NCBI GenBank assembly: GCA_963756025.1
Contig: CAVWMF010000005.1
Span: 558,001-622,000 of the forward strand
Origin: Bog-473 sp963756025
GTDB taxonomy: Bacteria > Actinomycetota > Acidimicrobiia > Acidimicrobiales > RAAP-2
Direction: 5' to 3'
Length of the DNA stretch: 64,000 bases
A model generated the notes under the pieces. The model had not been told where the DNA came from. It did not search any database and saw only the letters and a list, made by a program, of their open reading frames with translations. Shown in pieces: positions 35,146 through 44,356 of the stretch; within the stretch, counting starts at the first letter, position 1; every line of letters starts with the position of its first letter. Both the position numbers and the translations under genes were made by a program.

Positions 35146-35179
35146 GTGGACCTCCTTCGCTGTCCACATCACGGTGGAC
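35144..35179 (-). promoter_or_regulatory. Mutually exclusive hairpins in the tatA leader
   Basis: Reading the minus strand 5' to 3', GTCCAC (35179-35174) can pair with GTGGAC (35167-35162). The same GTGGAC, extended to ATGTGGAC (35169-35162), can instead pair with GTCCACAT (35151-35144), an 8-base stem. Its 10-base loop holds AAGGAG and its last bases are the AT of the tatA start codon. The first pairing frees the start site and the second encloses it. Confidence 0.4.
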
Positions 35180-35188
35180 CCGTGGGTC

Positions 35189-35194
35189 AGGTTA
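35189..35194 (-). promoter_or_regulatory. Candidate -10 element of tatA
   Basis: Minus-strand TAACCT predicts a transcript start near 35182, immediately before the first arm of the leader hairpins, giving a leader of about 37 bases. Confidence 0.35.
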
Positions 35195-35256
35195 GACCCA
35201 ATCCACCCCGCCGCCCACCGCACCGGGGACAGCGCCGGGGGCGCCCGTGGTGGGGG

Positions 35257-35661
35257 TCATCCGGCCAGGAGGACCCCGAGTACCAGTGCGGCCACGCTGG
35301 CCAGACCCGATACCGATCCCCAGACGGCGATTGCCGTCCGCGAGGTCGCGCGGCCGTGGAGCAGGGCTCCCAGGCCCGCCGCCGCCACGACGACGATCTT
35401 GACGATGAGGACCGTCTTCCAAGCCTGGCTCTGGTCCGCCCAGTGGAACGTGGAGACATTCCAGAACCCGGTGATGACCAGCACGGCGAAGGCCGGCCAG
35501 GCCAGCCGGGCGAATGCCCGGGCGAGGGCCCTGGGAGCGTCCGCTCCGAAGGTGCGGGAAGGTCCGACCAGGCCGGCCAGGACGATCTGCCCTCCGACCC
35601 AGATCGAGGCGGCGAGGATGTGGAGGGTGAGCCGGAGGGTATCGAGCCCGGATGCGAGCAT
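35257..35661 (-). CDS. CopD-like four-helix membrane protein
   Basis: The 134 residues form four hydrophobic segments with almost no soluble parts. LHILAASIWVGGQIVLAGLV, with a His and Trp in the first helix, and the FWNVSTFHWADQSQAWKTVLIVK loop resemble CopD/DUF2269-type proteins linked to copper or heme membranes. The function is unproven. It follows the enoyl-CoA hydratase gene by 12 bases and may share its transcript. Confidence 0.6.
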   Translation of the reverse strand: MLASGLDTLRLTLHILAASIWVGGQIVLAGLVGPSRTFGADAPRALARAFARLAWPAFAVLVITGFWNVSTFHWADQSQAWKTVLIVKIVVVAAAGLGALLHGRATSRTAIAVWGSVSGLASVAALVLGVLLAG

Positions 35662-35673
35662 GGCGAACGGGGG

Positions 35674-36447
35674 CTATTTACCCTGCCAGCGCGGCTCTCG
35701 CTTCTCGGCGAAGGCGACGGGGCCCTCCATGGCGTCGGCCGAATTGAAGACGACATCCACCGCCTCCTGGTTGACTTTCCAGCCTTCGGACTCAGGCAGT
35801 TCGGCGGCACGCTTCATCACGCTCTTGGAGTAGCGGACGGCCAGGGGTGCGTTGGCGGCGATCCGGTCGGCGAGGGCGAGTGCTCCGGTGAGCACCGCAT
35901 CCGCCGGGACGACCTCGTTGACCAGGCCCAGTGCGTAGGCGCGTGCGGCGTCCATGGGGTCACCGGTCATGGCCAGCTCGTAGGCCACCGCCAGGGGCAG
36001 TCGTTTGGGCAGGCGGAGAAGGCCACCGGCGCCGGCGATCAGGCCCCGCTTGGCCTCGGGTATGCCGAACAGGGCGTGGTCCGCCGCCACCACGAGATCG
36101 CAGGACAGCATGATCTCGAGGCCCCCCGCCAGGGCGGACCCGTTCACGGCGGCGATCGTGGGTTTGGCGAAATCCCGTTCGGTCAGCCCGCCGAAACCCC
36201 CGCTGGCCCCCATGATGTCCTTACCCTCGCCGCTCGAGAAGGCCTTGAGATCCATGCCGGCGCAGAAGGCTTTGTCGCCGCTCCCGGTGAGGATGACCAC
36301 CCAGCAATCACTGTCATCGGCCAACTCGTCCATGGCCGCCGACATGGCGCGGCTCACGGCGCCGTTGATCGCGTTGCGCGCCTCGGGCCGGTTGATGGTG
36401 AGGATCTCCACGTGTCCCCGGCGTTCCCGCAACACCTCGTCTGCCAT
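35674..36447 (-). CDS. Enoyl-CoA hydratase/isomerase (crotonase) family protein
   Basis: This is a 257-residue single-domain crotonase. The oxyanion-hole region GDKAFCAGMDLKAFSSGEG and GSALAGGLEIMLSCDLVVAA are clear, followed by FGIPEAKRGLIAGAGGLLRL and the C-terminal EGPVAFAEKREPRWQGK, which is typical of hydratases in fatty-acid or steroid degradation. The exact acyl-CoA substrate cannot be told. The start has GGGAG 8 bases upstream. Confidence 0.88.
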   Translation of the reverse strand: MADEVLRERRGHVEILTINRPEARNAINGAVSRAMSAAMDELADDSDCWVVILTGSGDKAFCAGMDLKAFSSGEGKDIMGASGGFGGLTERDFAKPTIAAVNGSALAGGLEIMLSCDLVVAADHALFGIPEAKRGLIAGAGGLLRLPKRLPLAVAYELAMTGDPMDAARAYALGLVNEVVPADAVLTGALALADRIAANAPLAVRYSKSVMKRAAELPESEGWKVNQEAVDVVFNSADAMEGPVAFAEKREPRWQGK

Positions 36448-36595
36448 TGCGCGCTCCCTTCATCGGCCATCCTCCACCGGCCGGGCCGGTGAGGGGGCGA
36501 TTCTTCCCCCTGCCGGAGGGGATTGCCAACCACGGACCCACGGCACCCTTGGCCGTCCGCCCGGTGCCGACGGACGGCCAAGACGGGGCCGGGCA

Positions 36596-36601
36596 TAGAC
36601 T
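36596..36601 (+). promoter_or_regulatory. Candidate -10 element, leaderless
   Basis: TAGACT ends 6 bases before the GTG at 36608. No Shine-Dalgarno sequence is present. Confidence 0.4.
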
Positions 36602-36607
36602 TCGGGT

Positions 36608-37208
36608 GTGTCGTTCCTGGCCCATGCCCTGGCCGTGCTGTTGATCGCCGGAAGCGTCATTGCGCTGGGAGCGGTGGCGGCATTCTTTCTCGTGCGCCGC
36701 GTGGCGCGCCGTCGCTGGCGCGAGGTGCGGGGGCATGCCCTGACCCGCGGCGTCCTCGTCGGTGCTTCCACCTTCACGGCGTGGCGCGAGCGGGGAGGCG
36801 TGCGGGTCCCGTCCGCCGAGCTGCGTCATGCCACCGCAGCAAGGACGCGCCGGCTCATGTGGCGGGCGATAGAAGATGCGGAGGAAGCCGTGCAGCACGC
36901 CGACGCACGCCACGCACCCGTCGCCGAGCTTCCCGCCGTCTGTCGTTCACTGCGCCACGTCGGTGGCGAGCTCGACCAGATGCTGCGGCTGGAGCGCCGG
37001 CTACCGGCGGGTCAGGGCGGGCCCGATGCCGTACGCCTCCAGGTAGCAGGACGTGATCCGCGCCGCACAGGATGTGCAGTCGGCCGCTCTCCGCGCCTGT
37101 AGCGATGCCACAGCTCCGCAGATTCAGTCTCTGGTGCGCACGGCGCGCGACGAGATCGAAATCGTGGGCGCTGCGCTCTCGCGCCTGCGCTCGGTCACTT
37201 CGCACTGA
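36608..37208 (+). CDS. Membrane-anchored coiled-coil protein of unknown function, apparently frameshifted
   Basis: The first frame (36608-37102) gives an N-terminal membrane helix (residues 2-30), a basic RRVARRRWREV stretch and helical sequence up to LDQMLRLERRLP. It then turns into Arg/Gly-rich nonsense after about 37045. The next frame from 37047 continues as regular helix (VIRAAQDVQSAALRACSDA, then VRTARDEIEIVGAALSRLRS) to TGA 37206-37208. Removing one G of GCAGGAC (37046-37052) joins the two into 199 residues. No family recognised. Confidence 0.5.
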
Positions 37209-37256
37209 TCCTTCTTTCCTGGGCCCGGCCTTACCGGGCGGCGGAGCTGCCAAGCT

Positions 37257-38810
37257 GTGCACGTGCCACCTCTGACATCCAACGGCAGGACGCGCGCCAG
37301 CCGTCCCCGGGCACCGAAAATGGCTTCCCTCTTGGGCGAGGGCTTTGCCATCGGCGTCGCCACGGCGGGCTATCAGATCGAGGGTGGGTACAACGGCGAC
37401 GGCGAGCCGGCGAACAATTGGTACTCGTGGGAGCGCTCCGGCCGGGTGGAACGATCCGGCGTGGCGTGTGATTTCTGGGCCCATCCCGAGGAGGCCCTGG
37501 ACAGGGCGGCCTCCATCGGGTGCAACGTCTTCCGGCTCTCCGTCGAATGGGCGCGGTTGGAGCCCGAAGCGGGTCGGTTCGACGAGGCCGCGCTCGACCG
37601 CTATGTCGAGATCCTCGAGCTGTGCGCCACGCGCGGGCTCGAGCCCATGATCACCCTGCACCACTTCACCCACCCCGCCTTCTTGGGGGAGGAGTTCTGG
37701 TTGCGCCCCGGGTCGCCGGATCGGTTCGCCCGGTACGTCGCCCGCGTGGTGCCCGCGCTGGCGCCGCATTGCCGCAGATGGGTGACCATCAACGAGCCCA
37801 ACATCGTGATGTTGAAGGGCTGGATCGAGGGCGCACACCCGCCCGGTCGGCACGCCGCCTTCGCCGACGCGTTCTGTGTGCTGGACAATCTCCTCGCCGC
37901 ACACGTGCTCGCCGCCGCCGCCGTCGCCGCCATCCAACCCGGGGCACTGCTTACCTGCAACCCGGGCGCCTCCTCCATCTACGAGCTCGACCGGTTGCTG
38001 ACCGACCTTCTCCTGCTGCGGTCGGCCGGCGTCCCCCTCTCCGACGCCGACCGCTATCTCGACGAGCGCCGGGCCATGCACGACGCCGCCTTCCCGCCGC
38101 AGCACGCCGGGGAGTTCGCATTGCGGCGGTTCTTCGCCGCCATCAGCCCGTACGGGACGAATCGGGGTGCCGGCGGGGGACCGCTGTGGTCGCAGGTGCG
38201 CTCGGTCGTCCGCCGGCCAGCACCGAGAAGGGTCCTCGACGTCGCGGCGGCTTCCCCGCAGACGAGCAGTCTCGGCGCCATCGGTTTCGACTGGTACGAC
38301 CCCGTGGCCAGTCACGCGCTCGGCCTGCCGGGGCGCCGCAACGCATGGAGGGCGTCCGAATGGTCGCCCGGGCGGAACCTGTGGGATGTGCGCCCGCATG
38401 CCGACGGGCTGCGCGGGTGGTGCCGGACCGAAGCCGCACTGCATCCCGCGCTCCCTTTGTGGGTGGTGGAGAACGGCATGGCCACGAGGATGGTGGAGGA
38501 GTACCCCGTCCCACGCCGCGACGGGTGGGATCGTCCGCGCTATCTCCGAGAGCACTTCGCCGCCTTGGTCGCCGCCACGGAGGAGGAAGCGCCGGTGACG
38601 GCGTACCTGCACTGGTCCCTGGTCGACAACTACGAGTGGGGAACCTACGAACCGCGCTTCGGGCTCTTCGGTCTCGATCGCAACGCCGCGTCGGGTTCGG
38701 TGCGCTGGCTCGATACGGATGCCGCCGGTCACAACAGCGCAGACGCCTTCGCCCACATCGTCAGCGGCCTCCGGCGCGGGGATCGATCCGTGCTCGACGG
38801 TACCCCGTGA
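37257..38810 (+). CDS. Glycoside hydrolase family 1 protein (beta-glucosidase-like)
   Basis: GH1 enzymes cleave beta-linked glucosides or galactosides by a retaining mechanism. The 517-residue frame shows GVATAGYQIEGGYNGDGEPA at the start of the barrel, the acid/base Glu in WVTINEPNI (about residue 182) and the nucleophile Glu in PLWVVENGMA (about residue 404), then HWSLVDNYEWGTYEPRFGLF. The Asn residues that place the sugar are conserved. No signal peptide is evident, so it is probably cytoplasmic. The GTG at 37257 is the longest start; ATG 37320 is an alternative that removes 21 residues. Confidence 0.87.
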   Translation: MHVPPLTSNGRTRASRPRAPKMASLLGEGFAIGVATAGYQIEGGYNGDGEPANNWYSWERSGRVERSGVACDFWAHPEEALDRAASIGCNVFRLSVEWARLEPEAGRFDEAALDRYVEILELCATRGLEPMITLHHFTHPAFLGEEFWLRPGSPDRFARYVARVVPALAPHCRRWVTINEPNIVMLKGWIEGAHPPGRHAAFADAFCVLDNLLAAHVLAAAAVAAIQPGALLTCNPGASSIYELDRLLTDLLLLRSAGVPLSDADRYLDERRAMHDAAFPPQHAGEFALRRFFAAISPYGTNRGAGGGPLWSQVRSVVRRPAPRRVLDVAAASPQTSSLGAIGFDWYDPVASHALGLPGRRNAWRASEWSPGRNLWDVRPHADGLRGWCRTEAALHPALPLWVVENGMATRMVEEYPVPRRDGWDRPRYLREHFAALVAATEEEAPVTAYLHWSLVDNYEWGTYEPRFGLFGLDRNAASGSVRWLDTDAAGHNSADAFAHIVSGLRRGDRSVLDGTP

Positions 38811-38840
38811 ACACTTTCTAGGACATTCTAAGACGCCTTT

Positions 38841-39548
38841 CTACGGCGCCTTCGTCTCGTCGGGGTCCCCGTCCCCCTTCCAGCTCCCGTCCCCGGTCCA
38901 GGCCCCGTTCCCCGGGACCACCTCGACGCCCCCGCTCTGCTCGGCCTTCTCCCGCCGCCTACGGCGGATCGTCAGCACGACGATGACGAGGGCGATGAGA
39001 CCGAGGAGGATGTCGGACGCGAGACCCGAGGCATGTTCCACCCTGGTGTACGCGTTGCCCACGAAGTAGCCGAGGAGGCAGAAGGCCGTTCCCCACACGA
39101 TGCCACCGGCGGCGTTGGCCGGGAAGAAGACCCGGTAGGGCATGGCCGACATGCCGGCCAGCCCCGGGACGGCCGCCCGCAGGAACGCCGTGAAGCGGGC
39201 GACGAAGACAGCGATCCCGCCACGCCGTTTCAGCTGCTCGAGGACCGCCATGAGGACCCGCTGACGTTTGCGCAGGAACGGGGTCTGCATCAGGCGCCGT
39301 CCCCACTTCTCGCCGACCAGGTAGCCGACCGAGTCGCCGGCGATGGCGCAGGTGACGACCAACACGATGAGGGCGACGATGTTGACGTTGTTCCGGGACG
39401 CGGCGACGCCGCCGATGATCACTGCGGTCTCGCCGGGAAAGAAGAAGCCGATCAGGATGGAGGCCTCGGCGAAGACGAGCGCGCCGACGAGGGCATAGGC
39501 CTCCCAGCCATGGAGGTTGAGGAGGGGATCGAGCAGGCGGGCGATCAC
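38841..39548 (-). CDS. DedA family membrane protein
   Basis: DedA proteins act in lipid flipping and membrane homeostasis. The 235-residue protein has the family's E-x3-P-x-P-like region (FAEASILIGFFFPGETAVII), the GDSVGYLVGEKWGRRL motif and FVARFTAFLRAAVPGLAG with the essential Arg residues. About five transmembrane segments are followed by a polar Gly/Asp tail. It lies 57 bases downstream of the hydrolase gene on the same strand and converges on the GH1 gene. Confidence 0.9.
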   Translation of the reverse strand: MIARLLDPLLNLHGWEAYALVGALVFAEASILIGFFFPGETAVIIGGVAASRNNVNIVALIVLVVTCAIAGDSVGYLVGEKWGRRLMQTPFLRKRQRVLMAVLEQLKRRGGIAVFVARFTAFLRAAVPGLAGMSAMPYRVFFPANAAGGIVWGTAFCLLGYFVGNAYTRVEHASGLASDILLGLIALVIVVLTIRRRRREKAEQSGGVEVVPGNGAWTGDGSWKGDGDPDETKAP

Positions 39549-39605
39549 GGGCCGACCTGCGGCCGTGGCGCCATGGAAGTGCAGCTCGTCGCGAGCAGGA
39601 GGCGG

Positions 39606-40721
39606 CTAATTGACGGCGCGCAACGTGTGGTCGCGTGCGGTGAACTGGCGCCAGCGCTTCTCGACATTGGCCATGAACTCCTTGCCGGTAGCCAGGTGGA
39701 GGAGTATGTCGGATTGCCCTTGGGGGCGCGCCAGCATCCAACTGTGCCCGCCGGGCACCCATTGCACCGGCGCCCGGGCGACGTCGGCGAATTCGGTCGC
39801 CACTGCTGTGGGCGTGATGCGATCGAAGCAGCCCCATTCGTTGAGGATCGGGAGTTGCTGGGCCACCAGTGCGCGTACCTCGCTCCGCTGGTCGATCGAC
39901 ATGAGCAGGCTGCCGATGGGCAGTGTCTGGCCGACCGTCCGGACGTTGCGCCGCACTTCGGGAAGGACCGAACGGAAGGTCGAGAACATCCGGCCGATCA
40001 AGAGGTCCGGCATGTCGCCGACCGCCGCCGTGGCCAGATCGACCATGGGCGCGAGGTTGGGCACGAAGGGTGCGAGCACGGAGGAGACGACGCCGTGACG
40101 CGCCTTCCAGGCGGGCGTGCTCACCCCGTCGCGATAGATGAGCCCGAGTGCGTGGCGCGGATGGTCGTGGGCGAATTGCACGGCGACCGCTCCTCCCATG
40201 GAATGGCCGAGCACCACGACGGGCCCCGCGTCGACGTGGGCGAGGACCGCCGCGACCTGATTGGCCAGTATCTCCATCGACACGTCGTGCCAGTCCAGCG
40301 GGTCGCTTCCCCCGAAGCCGGGGAGGCTGGGATTGACGACCCGCCAGCCCAGCTGTTCGGCGAGGCGGGCGCTCTCGCGCCAATACATGCCACCACCGGC
40401 GAAGAAGCCGTGGATGTTCACCGCCCAGACCGGCGGGCTACCCGGACCGTCGGGCCCGTGCGCACCGACGTTGTCGGAGACCGCGAACTGCAACAGGCGA
40501 CCCTCGACGCGCAGCGCACCGGGCACCATGCGGATGGTCGGGGTCTTGCGCACTTTGTGGATGTACTGGTCCCGGACGAGGCCCAAGCCCAGGGGGGCAC
40601 GGCCGGCGTCGGCCAACTCGACGGGTGAGGGCCCGTCCGACGGGGCCATGATGGCGCCCGATATCTGCAGCCGGTCGACCTGGTCGGGCGCTGACTTGCC
40701 TCTTGGAAATCCCAAACCCAT
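39606..40721 (-). CDS. Alpha/beta-hydrolase fold protein
   Basis: The 371-residue protein carries the nucleophile elbow VVVLGHSMGGAVAVQFA, an oxyanion-type NIHGFFAGGGMYW region, NPSLPGFGGSDPLDW and a C-terminal WVPGGHSWMLARPQG with the catalytic His. The N-terminal 90 residues are not typical of the fold, and the real start may be a downstream ATG (40649, MAPSDGPSP). The substrate is unknown. Confidence 0.8.
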   Translation of the reverse strand: MGLGFPRGKSAPDQVDRLQISGAIMAPSDGPSPVELADAGRAPLGLGLVRDQYIHKVRKTPTIRMVPGALRVEGRLLQFAVSDNVGAHGPDGPGSPPVWAVNIHGFFAGGGMYWRESARLAEQLGWRVVNPSLPGFGGSDPLDWHDVSMEILANQVAAVLAHVDAGPVVVLGHSMGGAVAVQFAHDHPRHALGLIYRDGVSTPAWKARHGVVSSVLAPFVPNLAPMVDLATAAVGDMPDLLIGRMFSTFRSVLPEVRRNVRTVGQTLPIGSLLMSIDQRSEVRALVAQQLPILNEWGCFDRITPTAVATEFADVARAPVQWVPGGHSWMLARPQGQSDILLHLATGKEFMANVEKRWRQFTARDHTLRAVN

Positions 40722-40875
40722 GTGTGGCTACCTCGGTCACACGCCGTCGCTGGCGCCGAAATCGTGTTCCGCGGGGAGAAATTCCGCCTCTCTCGTTCCA
40801 CCGTACCCGACCCCGGTTGCCGGCAGACCACCCGGCGGGCGTGCAGGAAGGCGCCAAGGCTGCGACGATGGTGCC

Positions 40876-42544
40876 ATGAGCGCTGACGTAGTCATTCGGG
40901 GTGGGACGGTTATCGACGGGACAGGGTCTCCCGGTCACGTGGCCGATGTGGCTGTCACCGACGGCAAGATTTCCGACATCGGCACCGGCCTGAGCGGGTC
41001 CCGTGTGCTCGATGCGACGGGCCAGTTGGTCACGCCCGGGTTCATCGATATCCACACCCATTATGACGCCCAGGTCTTCTGGGATCCTTCGTTGACGCCG
41101 TCGTCGTTTCACGGCGTGACGACCGTCGTGGCCGGCAATTGCGGATTCTCCATCGCGCCGGTGCGGCCCGAGGGCGTCGCCCTCTTGGGGCGCACGCTGC
41201 AGCACGTGGAGGACATGAGCTTCGACACGTTGTCGGTCGGCGTGCCGTGGGACGAGTTCGAGACATTCACCCAATACCTCGATGCGGTGGAACGGCGTGG
41301 CACGGCACTCGAACTTCTCGTGCTACGTGGGCCACACGGCGGTGCGCATGTACGTGATGGGTGACGACGCCTATGAGCGCGCCGCCACGCCCGAGGAGAT
41401 GGCGCGCATGCAGGCGGTGGTGGCCGACGCCATGGCCGGCGGCGCCATCGGCTTCGCGTCGAGTGCCTCGCCGACGCACAGCGGTGACAGCGGACGTCCC
41501 GTGCCCTCACGTGTCGGCGACCTCGAGGAGTTGCGCGCGCTCCTCCAGCCGTTGCGCAACGGGACGCGCGGCGTCGTGGCGTTGCTCCCGGGCGGGGTGA
41601 TCTCGCACGACGAGGTGTTCGGTCTGCAGCGCGAGATCGGTCGGCCGTTCACCTGGACGGCGCTGCTCACCGTGCGGGACTACCCGTATCACGAGAAGGT
41701 GATGGCCGACCACGACGCCGCCTGGGCCGAGGGCATCGAGGTCTGGCCGCAGGTGTCGTGTCGCCCGTTGGTCTTCCAGATGAATCTCCTGGAGCCCTTC
41801 ACGTTGAACATGCGCCCGACGTTCGCCGCGTTGATGGGCAAGTCGAAGGAGGAGCGGATCGCGGCCTACCGCGACCCGGCGTGGCGCGAGAAGGCGCTGG
41901 CCGAGGCGGGCGGGGCCGGGGGAGCCATTCCGGTCAATTGGGCCAACATCGCGGTTGCGAGCTCGGCGTCCCACCCTGAGCTGACCGATAAGCCGGTTGT
42001 TGCGCTGGCCGAGGCGCGGGGTTGTTCCCCGCTCGATGTCGTGCTCGATATTTCGATCGACGACGATCTCGAAGCACGCTTCTGGTCGGTGTTGGCCAAC
42101 AACGACCAGGAAGGCATCGCGTGGCTGTTGCCGCGTGACAACGTGCTGTTCGGGCTGGCGGACTCGGGGGCCCATGTCTCCCAGTTGTGCGACGCCTGCT
42201 TCTCCACCGATCTGCTCGGGAACTGGGTGCGCGGGCGCGGGGTCATGCCCATGGAGCGGGCGATCTACAAGTTGACAGGTGAGCCGGCGCAGGTCTACGG
42301 GTTGGCCGACCGGGGAACCGTCACCGTCGGCAAGGCGGCCGACATCTGTGTCTTCGATCCCGAGACGATCGCCCCCGGCCCGTTGCGGCGGATCTACGAC
42401 TTCCCGGCCCATGGCGAGCGCCTGACGGCTGACGCACCGATCGGCGTCACGCACACGTTGGTCAACGGGGTGCCCATCCGGGTGGACGGTGCCTCGAGCG
42501 ACGAAGGCCTGGCGGCGCGGCCGGGTGAGGTCCTGCGTCGCTGA
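40876..42544 (+). pseudogene. N-acyl-D-amino-acid deacylase family amidohydrolase, frameshifted
   Basis: The first frame (40876-41364) encodes the amidohydrolase start: VVIRGGTVIDGTGSPGHVAD, FIDIHTHYDAQVFWDP with the metal-binding HTH, and GVTTVVAGNCGFSIAP. After RRGTAL it becomes nonsense. The next frame resumes with NFSCYVGHTAVRMYVMGD, the normal continuation, and runs to ADSGAHVSQLCDACFSTDLL and the stop at 42544. Deleting one base near 41309-41312 (CTCGAAC) restores 555 residues, the usual family length. The ATG at 40876 begins the family N-terminus. Confidence 0.87.
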
Positions 42545-42568
42545 CGGGTGTGCCGTCGGCGGGACGGC

Positions 42569-44308
42569 CTACGTCACGTCGCGGCGGACCGTGGTGAAGT
42601 AACCGAGCACCAAAGGGACGATGCCCCACGCCAGCATGATCAGGCCACCCTGCCACCACGACAAGAGCCGCGATGTGGCGTCGTGGTTCCCACCGAGACC
42701 GCCCCGGGCAAGGGATCCGGCCAAGGAAGCCGCCGCAGAGGACGGAAGCCAGTTGAGGTCGTAGTTGAAGATGCCCCGTGCGAGGAGCACGAGGATCGGC
42801 TCCAGAATGAAGGTCCCGCCGATGGCGAGAAGGATGCCGGCGACCTGGTTCTTCACCAGTGTCCCGAAACCGAGACCGAAGAAGCCGAGGAGGATGGTGG
42901 CGGCGATCAATCCGGGCACCACGGCCCCGAGCTGACTGGTGACCTGCGAGGTGACACCCCCCAATGCGGCATTCCAGGGCAGCCCGACGGCGGTCGCCGT
43001 GACAAGGGAGAGGAGGGCCACCAACAGGCACCACCAGGCGGTGACGACGATTTTGGCGCCGAGAACCCGGCCCCGACGGGGGGTGAGGACGAGGGTGGAC
43101 GTCATCGTCTTGTGGCGGTATTCGCTGGTGATGCAGATGACGCCGAGAACCGGGGCGAGGAAGGTAATCCCGAAATACCCGGCGCCCAGGAGCTGGCGAC
43201 GGTCGTTGAGCGTTTGTACGAAAGAGAAGGTGTGGCCCGGGGTACCTCCGGCGCTGGCGAAGACCGCCAGCACGAACAGCGCGGTCAGTGGGAGGGTCAA
43301 TCCGAAGCACACCCAGATGCTGGGCATGGTGCGCATTTTGAGGAGCTCGGATCGAACTGCGTTGATCATGTCGGCGGCGCCATCTCCCCGAAGCCGAGAC
43401 CCGACGGTGAGGGAGAGGAAGATCGCTTCGAGGTCGGCCCCCTGGTTGGTCAGCTCGTAGAGCACGATCTGGTTGCCGGCCAGGAGCGGTCCGAGTTGCT
43501 CGGGTGTCATGCCGTCGACGGCGACCAGATCATGGGCGAGCCGGCGGAACCGGACGTTGGCCTGGGTCAGCACAGCACAGAGACGATCCGCCTCCGGAGT
43601 TCTCGCGTGCATGGAGGCTTCGGTGATGCCCGAGGTGATCGACTCCAACGTCCCCTGGGCCCGGAGCTTGCCCTGCGAGACGATGACGGCGTTGTCGATG
43701 GTCTGGGCCATTTCAGCCAGCAGATGGGACGACACGAGGATGGTGCGGCCCTCGCCGGCCAGGTAACGCATCAGGTCGCGCAACCACGCGATGCCCTGGG
43801 GGTCGAGGCCGTTCGAAGGCTCGTCGAGGATCAGCACGTCGGGGTCGCCGACCAGTGCGCTCGCCAGCTCGAGCCGCTGGCGCATGCCCATGGAGAAGCC
43901 GCCGATCTTGCGCTTGGCATCCGCCTTCAAGCCCACCAGATCCAGCACCACATCGGCGCGCGCTTCGTCGTGGCCGCCGGCACGGGCGACCATGCGCAGG
44001 TGGGTACGGGCCCGGCGCGCCGGGTGGAAGCTGGTCGCCTCCAAGACGGCCCCGACCGTGCCCGAGGGGTTGGGCAAGTCCCGGAAGAGCTGACCACCCA
44101 CGGTGGCCCGCCCCGCGTTCGGCGCCACCAGCCCCAGCAGCATGCGCAACGTGGTGGTCTTGCCCGAGCCGTTCGGCCCGAGGAATCCGGTGACCCGTCC
44201 CGGTTCGACGGTGAAATCGAGGTGGTCGACAGCCAGAACCGATCCGAAGTGTTTGGTCAGGCCAGAGATCTCGATGGGCAGGCCGCGCGTCGTTGGGCCC
44301 GTGGACAT
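42569..44308 (-). CDS. ABC transporter, ATPase fused to ABC-2 type permease
   Basis: Residues 1 to about 310 are a complete ATPase: Walker A GPNGSGKTTTLRMLLGL, signature FSMGMRQRLELASALVG, Walker B VLILDEPSNGLDPQG, and a DrrA-like C-terminal part. Residues from about 335 form a six-helix ABC-2 permease starting MINAVRSELLKMRTMPSIWV. These are separate adjacent genes in most actinobacteria; here one frame runs through both with no stop at the usual boundary (near 43370). An export role is likely and the substrate is unknown. TAACGT lies 7 bases before the ATG. Confidence 0.86.
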   Translation of the reverse strand: MSTGPTTRGLPIEISGLTKHFGSVLAVDHLDFTVEPGRVTGFLGPNGSGKTTTLRMLLGLVAPNAGRATVGGQLFRDLPNPSGTVGAVLEATSFHPARRARTHLRMVARAGGHDEARADVVLDLVGLKADAKRKIGGFSMGMRQRLELASALVGDPDVLILDEPSNGLDPQGIAWLRDLMRYLAGEGRTILVSSHLLAEMAQTIDNAVIVSQGKLRAQGTLESITSGITEASMHARTPEADRLCAVLTQANVRFRRLAHDLVAVDGMTPEQLGPLLAGNQIVLYELTNQGADLEAIFLSLTVGSRLRGDGAADMINAVRSELLKMRTMPSIWVCFGLTLPLTALFVLAVFASAGGTPGHTFSFVQTLNDRRQLLGAGYFGITFLAPVLGVICITSEYRHKTMTSTLVLTPRRGRVLGAKIVVTAWWCLLVALLSLVTATAVGLPWNAALGGVTSQVTSQLGAVVPGLIAATILLGFFGLGFGTLVKNQVAGILLAIGGTFILEPILVLLARGIFNYDLNWLPSSAAASLAGSLARGGLGGNHDATSRLLSWWQGGLIMLAWGIVPLVLGYFTTVRRDVT

Positions 44309-44315
44309 CGGACGG

Positions 44316-44321
44316 ACGTTA
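44316..44321 (-). promoter_or_regulatory. Candidate -10 element of the ABC gene, leaderless
   Basis: Minus-strand TAACGT ends 7 bases before the ATG at 44308, with no Shine-Dalgarno sequence. Confidence 0.4.
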
Positions 44322-44356
44322 GTCGGCAGGTCCTGCGGCGTCCGGCCGCCGCCGTT

